Origin: Chlamydiia bacterium
Lineage (GTDB): Bacteria; Chlamydiota; Chlamydiia; Chlamydiales; FEN-1388
Assembly: GCA_023269335.1 (NCBI GenBank)
Contig: JAHFTM010000030.1
Location: 1-11,180 of the forward strand
DNA: 11,180 nucleotides
Direction: 5' to 3'
Shown here: positions 1 to 5,429 of the stretch, in pieces
How the letters are laid out: the number at the start of each line of letters is the position of its first letter
Position numbering within the stretch: the stretch's first letter is position 1
Translations under genes and position numbers: made by a program
The notes under the pieces: model-generated
What the model was told of the DNA's origin: nothing
Database searches by the model: none
Seen by the model: only the letters and a program-made list of their open reading frames with translations

Positions 1-254
1 TACTCGCTTGCGAAGCATAGTATGTGAGCCTTATCTACTTTATAATTTGGATTGTCATAGTCTTCTGGTGCCAGACGAAATTTGCCTGACCTATACTGCG
101 TTGAAGCAAAATCAATGTATCTTTTTTCTAGGACAGTTGCAACATTAGCGGCAACTTGCACACATCGCGCTTTAAATTCTGGCACATTGCCATTTCTTAA
201 AGCTGTAAAACCAGCAGCTATTTCACTACTACAAACGGCTCTTGTATAGACCAT
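1..254 (-). CDS. Unknown protein, N-terminal part, cut by the left edge
   Basis: This frame stays open from an ATG at 254-252 to the window edge, giving the first 84 residues. It begins MVYTRAVCSSEIAAGF and continues as a soluble, mixed-charge sequence with no signal peptide or membrane helix. A good Shine-Dalgarno sequence (TTGGAGAAATT directly before ATG) supports both the gene and the start. It lies 72 nt downstream of the ZIP-like membrane protein gene on the same strand, so it could be the last gene of the prfC cluster or have its own promoter. A TATAAT hexamer lies at 275-270, but it is so close to the start that the leader would be under 10 nt, so I do not call it. I do not recognise the family. 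The small visible cysteine content and the lack of any known motif give no functional hint. Confidence 0.6.
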   Translation of the reverse strand, partial: MVYTRAVCSSEIAAGFTALRNGNVPEFKARCVQVAANVATVLEKRYIDFASTQYRSGKFRLAPEDYDNPNYKVDKAHILCFASE

Positions 255-326
255 AATTTCTCCAAATTGATTATACACATTAAGCGAACGGAACTACTGT
301 ACGATTTTTGCTACAAATCTACAAGT

Positions 327-1040
327 TCAGCTGCCAACGGCAAGTAACAGGATGCTGTAAAGAATTGAAAACAACAGGAATGAACCCAAGCTATGAGGGT
401 TTTCTTTCGGTAGCTCGTGACGTGTGACGTTCATAATCACACCACCACCGATAAAGGCACTGACTAAGGCGATCGCCATTCCAGAAAGTGTAAACAGAGA
501 ACCAGCAAGCCAACCAAGAAACAAACTTGCGATCAACAGCCACTTGCCTTGCTTTGAATACATCTTTCCGTGATCTTCACTTAAGCTGAAGTCATTCGTG
601 AAATAATGTAGTCCGATGGCAATTGTAAAAAGTAAGAGTGGCTGCACTTCAGGGTTGTTTTTATCAACAATGGCATAGCCGATAAGAAAATTGAAAAATG
701 CATAGGAAGAAATGGTCAGACAAAACTGCGCCTTTTTTTTGAGCAGATAGTGACTTTGGCCCACGGCAAAAAATAGTAAAAAACCAAGGAGAGCCATGAT
801 GTAGACATGGCGCTCGAAATAGGCAAATGGAAATACTTGAGCGAGTGCTTGACGCACAATAAGATCACTTTTTGCAAGCTTGGGCAACAAGTCGATAAAC
901 ACGTAGGCAATAGCCACGCCACCACCGGCAGAAAGAAATCTGCCATGAGTGACTTTATCAAGCCTTTGGAGCTTGGAGGCAAACAGATGGACAAGTGAAA
1001 AGACAATTACTGAAAGAAGTGTAGTTACAGAATAGGGCAT
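327..1040 (-). CDS. ZIP-like eight-helix integral membrane protein
   Basis: The 237-residue protein has about eight hydrophobic segments (roughly residues 3-22, 34-55, 80-97, 105-124, 133-150, 166-185, 187-207 and 217-234), which matches the topology of ZIP metal transporters. Helix 2 carries SAGGGVAIAYVFIDLLPKL, like the second helix of ZIP-related proteins. Helix 5 has H145-YFT-N149-D150, and H208-E-L-P-K-E213 follows helix 7. These resemble ZIP metal-site motifs (HNxxDG, HExPHE) but do not match them exactly, so a metal substrate is only an inference. I chose the ATG at 1040 because AGGTGG lies upstream and the first helix follows at once. An in-frame ATG at 1103 (or TTG at 1106) would add 21-22 polar residues, has no clear ribosome site and would leave only 17 nt after prfC. 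Co-transcription with prfC is likely. The family looks like the poorly studied bacterial ZIP-like hypothetical membrane proteins. Confidence 0.75.
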   Translation of the reverse strand: MPYSVTTLLSVIVFSLVHLFASKLQRLDKVTHGRFLSAGGGVAIAYVFIDLLPKLAKSDLIVRQALAQVFPFAYFERHVYIMALLGFLLFFAVGQSHYLLKKKAQFCLTISSYAFFNFLIGYAIVDKNNPEVQPLLLFTIAIGLHYFTNDFSLSEDHGKMYSKQGKWLLIASLFLGWLAGSLFTLSGMAIALVSAFIGGGVIMNVTRHELPKENPHSLGSFLLFSILYSILLLAVGS

Positions 1041-1120
1041 ATATACTCGTACCACCTGAATCTTGCGTTTTAGACTGCACATAGCAGAAACTGCAGTTCT
1101 CATCAATCATGTCTGATCAA

Positions 1121-2716
1121 TTATGCAAGCATATCGACAAGTTGATGATCAGGATTTTGCTTGATGGCATACTGCTTTTCCCACTGGCTTGTAAAGAGCA
1201 CAACAGGACGCTCAGCGCGATCTTGTACAAGAAGGCAGCTGGTAGTCTTCTTAAACGTTTTCAAATCACCGATGAGCCACGCGCTGCACAGATAAGGCAG
1301 TGGTGTCAGCCGTGTCTCTACACCATACTCATCTTTAAGCCTGTACTGCATCACTTCAAACTGCAACCTACCTACTGCTCCAAAAATAGATTCTGAAAGC
1401 ATATCATAGGATTTTAAAAGCTGAATGGCCCCTTCGCTTGTCAGCTGTAAGATGCCCTTATCAAATGATTTTCTTTTATCTACTTCTTGCGGCGAGACGC
1501 GTGCAAAAATTTCTGGCTGAAACTGCGGCAGAGGCTTAAAATTAAAACCACCAGCTAAAGAGATCGTATCGCCAATAGCAAAAACACCAGGGTTGATAAC
1601 ACCAATGATATCGCCCGGATAAGCTAAATCAACCGTTGTTCTCCCACCTGCAACCATGCCATGTGGGCGTGACAGCCTAATTTCACGACCTAAGCGATGA
1701 TGTTTGACTACGAGATCACGCTCAAATCTACCTGAACAGATGCGTAAAAATGCCATGCTGTCGCGATGGCGTCTGTCCATGTTGGCCTGCAATTTAAAGA
1801 CATAAGCACTAAAGGGTGTGGTGACCGGGTCGATTTCAATTTCTCCTCCATTTATAGTATCTGCAAGGCGCTTATGCGGTGAGGGAGCAAGGTGTATGAA
1901 AGCATCGAAAAAGGTCTCGACGCCAAAGTTTGTAAGAGCAGAGGCAAAAAAGACGGGAGTTAGCTTACCTTGTAAAAAATCATCGTGGTTAAAAGTATTT
2001 CCAGCCATATCGAGAAGCTCTAAATCTTGGATTAGCTTTTCATATTCATCATTCCCAAGTTTATTTTTTGTCTCTTCACTTTTTAAAGGACAAATAATTG
2101 TATCAGCTTTTTGAGCACCACCTGGAGCTGTTTTTTGAAAAAACAGACACTCTTTTTTCTGCCTGTCGACAACGCCCTTAAACCCACGTGCCTCACCTAT
2201 GGGCCAGTTCATAGCAAATGACTGAATCTGCAAAACGTTTTCCACCTCGTGCATCAGATCTAAAGGCTCACGCCCTGGCATATCCATTTTGTTGATAAAG
2301 GTCAGCACCGGTATTTTTTTCAGTCGACACACTTCAAAAAGCTTGCGTGTCTGCATTTCAACGCCTTTTGCAGCATCAATCACCATGATGGCGCAGTCAG
2401 CCGCAGTGAGTGTTCGATAAGTATCTTCTGAGAAGTCTTGGTGACCTGGGGTATCAAGTACGTTGATAACTGTGTCTTTGTAGCTGAACTGCATTGCAGA
2501 GGCAGTAATTGAAATGCCTCTTTCTTGTTCCATGGCCATCCAGTCAGAGGCAGCAGCTTTTCTGCCTTTGCAGCCCCGTACCATACCTGCAGTGTGGATC
2601 ATGCCTGAATACAAGAGCAGTTTTTCAGTGAGCGTGGTTTTCCCGGCATCAGGGTGGCTAATGATGGCAAAGGTGCGTCTTTTCGTTATGGCTTCTTGCA
2701 GCTGATCTTCTAACAT
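1121..2716 (-). CDS. prfC: Peptide chain release factor 3 (RF3)
   Basis: RF3 is the translational GTPase that recycles RF1 and RF2 from the ribosome after peptide release. The 531-residue length matches the usual size (529 in E. coli). The GTPase motifs are intact: P-loop SHPDAGKTT at residues 20-28, switch region ERGISIT at 65-71, DTPGHQDF at 88-95 and NKMD at 142-145. The stretch KGRKAAASDWMAMEQERG at about 50-67 is characteristic of RF3 and separates it from EF-G, as does the short C-terminus without EF-G domain IV. Domain II and the C-terminal RF3 domain follow, including FGAVGRLQFEVMQYRLKDEY near residue 450. The ATG at 2716 has only a weak ribosome site, but it places the P-loop where RF3 proteins normally have it. 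The gene is divergent from the BTB gene and leads the leftward cluster. Confidence 0.96.
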   Translation of the reverse strand: MLEDQLQEAITKRRTFAIISHPDAGKTTLTEKLLLYSGMIHTAGMVRGCKGRKAAASDWMAMEQERGISITASAMQFSYKDTVINVLDTPGHQDFSEDTYRTLTAADCAIMVIDAAKGVEMQTRKLFEVCRLKKIPVLTFINKMDMPGREPLDLMHEVENVLQIQSFAMNWPIGEARGFKGVVDRQKKECLFFQKTAPGGAQKADTIICPLKSEETKNKLGNDEYEKLIQDLELLDMAGNTFNHDDFLQGKLTPVFFASALTNFGVETFFDAFIHLAPSPHKRLADTINGGEIEIDPVTTPFSAYVFKLQANMDRRHRDSMAFLRICSGRFERDLVVKHHRLGREIRLSRPHGMVAGGRTTVDLAYPGDIIGVINPGVFAIGDTISLAGGFNFKPLPQFQPEIFARVSPQEVDKRKSFDKGILQLTSEGAIQLLKSYDMLSESIFGAVGRLQFEVMQYRLKDEYGVETRLTPLPYLCSAWLIGDLKTFKKTTSCLLVQDRAERPVVLFTSQWEKQYAIKQNPDHQLVDMLA

Positions 2717-2749
2717 ATAAATGAACTACTTTTGTTTTTAAAACAATTA

Positions 2750-2755
2750 ATTATA
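2750..2755 (-). promoter_or_regulatory. Possible -10 element for prfC
   Basis: A perfect TATAAT hexamer on the minus strand ends 33 nt before the prfC ATG, inside the divergent 143-nt gap between prfC and the BTB gene. No good -35 hexamer is visible 16-18 nt upstream, so this is only a candidate. I see no convincing promoter for the BTB gene in the same gap. Confidence 0.3.
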
Positions 2756-2859
2756 CAGCAACACAAACTACTTTGCTATTACTTCTTTTGTCGATACACT
2801 TTGCACCACCTATGGAGATCCTATTTGCTGTCTTCATTGCTAAAAATAAGGAGAATATT

Positions 2860-4080
2860 GTGAGCCTATCAGTACAAGAACAAATACGCCTGTATGTGCA
2901 AACCTATGCGGAACCACTACCAGAAACACAAATGAAACGGGCAATCGATAGTACAGACAAGAAAATTAGAGACCTTACAAGACATTATATAAAAGGAGCA
3001 AAAAATGAAGTTCAAGCTACTAAAAAAAGGCTGTTTTGCACCCAGTTTAATTTTGAACAAAGACTCCACATTATGCCAACTGCAATCCAAATTTTAAAAA
3101 CAACTTTCAAAGCAGACTATGATGTTGATTTCATAGCAACTGTTGAGGGAGATCAGAGGGCAGCTTCTTTTTATACTAGACGCGAAGATTCACTCATCGG
3201 AGGCTTGTCAAAAAGTCCTGCAGCTTTGCAGGCTATAAAAGTTACACTCAAATTTTATGACGATAACCCTCATATCTATGGATTACCTCTTGAAGTAGCA
3301 GCTCTTTATACACCGCAAGCTCATTTAAAAAGGGAATTAGAAGCTGCTCGTAAAGGCCGCGGCACCGACCTTATAATCAGAGAAAAGGGAGCTACAAATG
3401 AAGCCTCAATCCTAAAAGCGCATAAAGCCAAGCTTCTCATGCATTCAGAGACATTTTTTAAAGAGCGCTGCAGTAACTTTAAAGAAAGTGCTGAAAATAG
3501 TAATCTGCTCGAACTTGACCCTAAAATTTGCACGTTGAAAACTTTCGAATACCTCTTAGAGTTCATCTACCTTGGTGAAGTTTCTCAAGACCATAAAATT
3601 GATCTTCAACAGTTGCTGAAGATCTGTTCTGCAGCGGACTATTTTTTTATCGACGGGATAAACCTCTGGGCTATCACTAGGCTACATACTCTCGTAGGAG
3701 AAAAGAAAATGTCAGTTGAAGAGCTTTGTCCATTTTTCAACCAAGCACTTACTACCTCTAATGAAGGCATGATTGCATTTTGCTTTGGTCATTTTTCAAT
3801 GAGCGAACTGATACATGATACACTTGTAAGTTGCACAACGAAAGAAAACTGGGAAAGGCTCTATGTGCTTGCTAAGTCCTACCCCGATGTGCGCCAAATA
3901 CTAGAGCAGATGACAAAAACAAACCGTGATTTGCTGCAGTTCAATCCGAAAAGAAAAAAGGCAGAAGCTTTAGCACCGGCTGCTGCATCCAACTCCTCAT
4001 CTTCAAATAGCTCTTCTTCAAGCAGTAGTTCAAGCTCCACGCAGGCGCGTTCACTTGATGCTGCGGATGACAATCTGTAA
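2860..4080 (+). CDS. BTB/POZ-domain protein with basic cluster and poly-serine tail; candidate host-directed effector
   Basis: The 406-residue protein starts at GTG 2860, six bases after a strong AAGGAG (2848-2853). The frame is open upstream to a TTG at 2773, but neither that nor the ATG at 2812 has a ribosome site. Residues 1-167 are charged and match no family I know. Residues about 169-280 look like a BTB/POZ domain: TDLIIREKG, then LKAHKAKLLMHSETFFKERC (the 'H..vL...S.yF' core), LELDP, FEYLLEFIYLGEV and LLKICSAADYFFIDG. A helical region to about 360 could be BACK-like. K364-R-K-K367 is a possible nuclear localisation signal. It is followed by an Ala-rich linker and a Ser/Asn tract at 377-393. 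BTB proteins commonly dimerise and recruit Cullin-3 ubiquitin ligases in eukaryotes, and environmental Chlamydiae encode many. Host delivery is inferred; no secretion signal can be read. Confidence is high for the gene and good for BTB. Confidence 0.85.
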   Translation: MSLSVQEQIRLYVQTYAEPLPETQMKRAIDSTDKKIRDLTRHYIKGAKNEVQATKKRLFCTQFNFEQRLHIMPTAIQILKTTFKADYDVDFIATVEGDQRAASFYTRREDSLIGGLSKSPAALQAIKVTLKFYDDNPHIYGLPLEVAALYTPQAHLKRELEAARKGRGTDLIIREKGATNEASILKAHKAKLLMHSETFFKERCSNFKESAENSNLLELDPKICTLKTFEYLLEFIYLGEVSQDHKIDLQQLLKICSAADYFFIDGINLWAITRLHTLVGEKKMSVEELCPFFNQALTTSNEGMIAFCFGHFSMSELIHDTLVSCTTKENWERLYVLAKSYPDVRQILEQMTKTNRDLLQFNPKRKKAEALAPAAASNSSSSNSSSSSSSSSSTQARSLDAADDNL

Positions 4081-4086
4081 CCAATT

Positions 4087-4124
4087 GTACAGAACGACTT
4101 GCCTTTGGTGCGTCGTTTCTGTAC
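4087..4124 (+). other. Strong hairpin between the BTB and beta-propeller genes
   Basis: GTACAGAACGAC pairs with GTCGTTTCTGTAC across a 13-nt loop, giving a 12-bp stem with one bulged T. It starts 7 nt after the BTB stop codon. No T-run follows on either strand, so it is not a textbook intrinsic terminator. It may protect or end the BTB transcript, or separate expression of the two plus-strand genes. Confidence 0.55.
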
Positions 4125-4171
4125 TATGCAAAAAATCATGGCAAAAACAATCATGAATCTACGGGGATGTT

Positions 4172-5236
4172 ATGCTTCGAAAAGGTCAACTACTTCAGCT
4201 TTACGCTACTTTTTTATCACTGCTGCTTTGTTTGAGTTTAGAAGGCGTTCAACAGCTGGACACAAAGGTATCGCTACCCCCAAAAGAAACAGCGAAAATT
4301 GAAGCAGCACCTGTCCCTCAAAAAGGAGAAACAGCTGCTGAAGAAAATTTAAGCGGTAAAATTTATGTCACTTCTTGGTTTGGCAATGTGGTCTCTATCA
4401 TCGATGCTAGAAACTTACACGTCAGTGCCGTTGCCAATGTTGGAGTGCATGACTCAACCATCCGATTAACTCCTGATCAAAAATTTGCTTGGGTTGCCAA
4501 TAACGGCTCTTCTACTATCAGCGTTATTGACACAACTTCTGATAAAGCGATCAACGTTTTTTATCCAGGTGGCAATGGCCCAAATGATATCTACTTTAGC
4601 GCAGATGGCAAAGAGGCTTATGTGACCTGTGAATTTGACGATACACTCTCTGTTATTGATCCTACTACCTTCACTACAATTGCTACGCTAGACACTGGAA
4701 ACATGCCCAGCTTTATCACTGGCATCGCCGACAAGCTTTTCGTTTCAAATTTCGGTGATGGCACGGTGAGTGTGCTCAACAAAGCCACTCGACAGTCAAT
4801 AGCCACAATAACTGTTGGCCTTGGACCTTTAGGCTTAAGCGCAACAAAAGATGGCAAATGGCTTTTCGTAGCTTGTCACAGTGCCAACCAAATCGCGATC
4901 ATTGACGTGGATAACTTACAAGTTACAGCCCGTATTCCGACACAGCCTGGACCATCACAAGTCCTGGTACATCCTGGCCAAGAGTACGCTATTGTAACAA
5001 CCGATGGCATTGGTTCAGTGCAAAAATTAGACTTGAAGACAAACCAGATCGTCAAAACAATTCCGCTAGCTCAAGATGCCGGCACACAAGGCGCAGCCTT
5101 TACAAACAAAGGGCTTTTACTTGTGACGAATACCGGATCAAGTACGATTACCATTGTCGATAGCGATAGTGGGGTAGTTGTCTGTTCAGTTGCAGTTCCC
5201 TTTGCACCAAAAGGCATTGCCTACAAAAATCCCTAA
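4172..5236 (+). CDS. Exported YVTN-family seven-bladed beta-propeller protein
   Basis: The 354-residue protein starts at ATG 4172 after GGGGATGTT. Its N-terminus (RK followed by LLQLYATFLSLLLCLSL) looks like a signal peptide. No lipobox is evident, because the Cys in LLLC lacks a small residue before it. A Pro/Lys/Glu-rich linker to about residue 61 leads into seven repeats of about 40 residues. Their strand cores are GKIYVTSWFGNVVSIID, AWVANNGSSTISVID, AYVTCEFDDTLSVID, LFVSNFGDGTVSVLN, LFVACHSANQIAIID, AIVTTDGIGSVQKLD and LLVTNTGSSTITIVD. This is the YVTN/YncE-like beta-propeller repeat, and seven copies would close one propeller. Such domains usually bind proteins or ligands outside the cytoplasm; no catalytic residues can be assigned. 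It follows the BTB gene by 91 nt on the same strand with a hairpin between them, so joint transcription is uncertain. Confidence 0.88.
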   Translation: MLRKGQLLQLYATFLSLLLCLSLEGVQQLDTKVSLPPKETAKIEAAPVPQKGETAAEENLSGKIYVTSWFGNVVSIIDARNLHVSAVANVGVHDSTIRLTPDQKFAWVANNGSSTISVIDTTSDKAINVFYPGGNGPNDIYFSADGKEAYVTCEFDDTLSVIDPTTFTTIATLDTGNMPSFITGIADKLFVSNFGDGTVSVLNKATRQSIATITVGLGPLGLSATKDGKWLFVACHSANQIAIIDVDNLQVTARIPTQPGPSQVLVHPGQEYAIVTTDGIGSVQKLDLKTNQIVKTIPLAQDAGTQGAAFTNKGLLLVTNTGSSTITIVDSDSGVVVCSVAVPFAPKGIAYKNP

Positions 5237-5253
5237 AGCATGTAAAGCGCAAC

Positions 5254-5336
5254 ATATCCAGCCATTTTTTGGCCGTATCTTGTAAAATTTGGCCGTATAA
5301 ATGCTAAAAATGGCCGATAAAGCCAAATATGGATAT
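5254..5336. repeat. Phased direct repeats and nested inverted repeats in a convergent gap
   Basis: TTGGCCGTAT occurs at 5269-5278 and again at 5289-5298, and a related ATGGCCGATA lies at 5310-5319. The steps are 20 and 21 nt, about two DNA helical turns. Half-sites GCC at 5261 and 5322 flank them ten bases out on each side. In addition, the left segment 5254-5269 (ATATCCAGCCATTTTT) is complementary in two pieces to AAAAATGGC at 5306-5314 and TGGATAT at 5330-5336, so the whole region can fold as a nested hairpin. It lies in the 193-nt gap between the convergent propeller gene and glgP. Possible roles are a bidirectional transcription end, a protein-binding array or a small non-coding repeat. 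Confidence 0.6.
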
Positions 5337-5429
5337 AACGTTATCTTTGTTCTATATCCTGCCGCTTGCGATCCTGCCTATCATGTTCTTTTCTCTTTGC
5401 GCTCTCTGTAGTAGAAAATGTATTGCAAC

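Noticed and set aside
270..275. Minus-strand TATAAT before the left-edge gene
   Set aside because: It lies only 15 nt from the ATG, so transcription would start at or within the ribosome site, and no -35 is visible.
1818..2114. Plus-strand frame of 98 codons inside prfC
   Set aside because: It is antisense to conserved RF3 coding sequence, is Ser/Phe-rich and has no ribosome site.
2773..2859. A 29-residue N-terminal extension of the BTB protein (from TTG 2773, or ATG 2812) that is hydrophobic enough to suggest a signal peptide
   Set aside because: Neither start has a ribosome site, while GTG 2860 has AAGGAG at ideal spacing. The upstream stretch is better explained as leader DNA.
3994..4038. 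Simple-sequence (slippage) repeat in the serine tract
   Set aside because: The codons are heterogeneous with no perfect repeat unit, so phase-variable slippage is not supported at DNA level.
5261..5274. Intrinsic terminator at GCCATTTTTTGGC
   Set aside because: The stem is only about four base pairs and the T-run is in the loop rather than after the stem.
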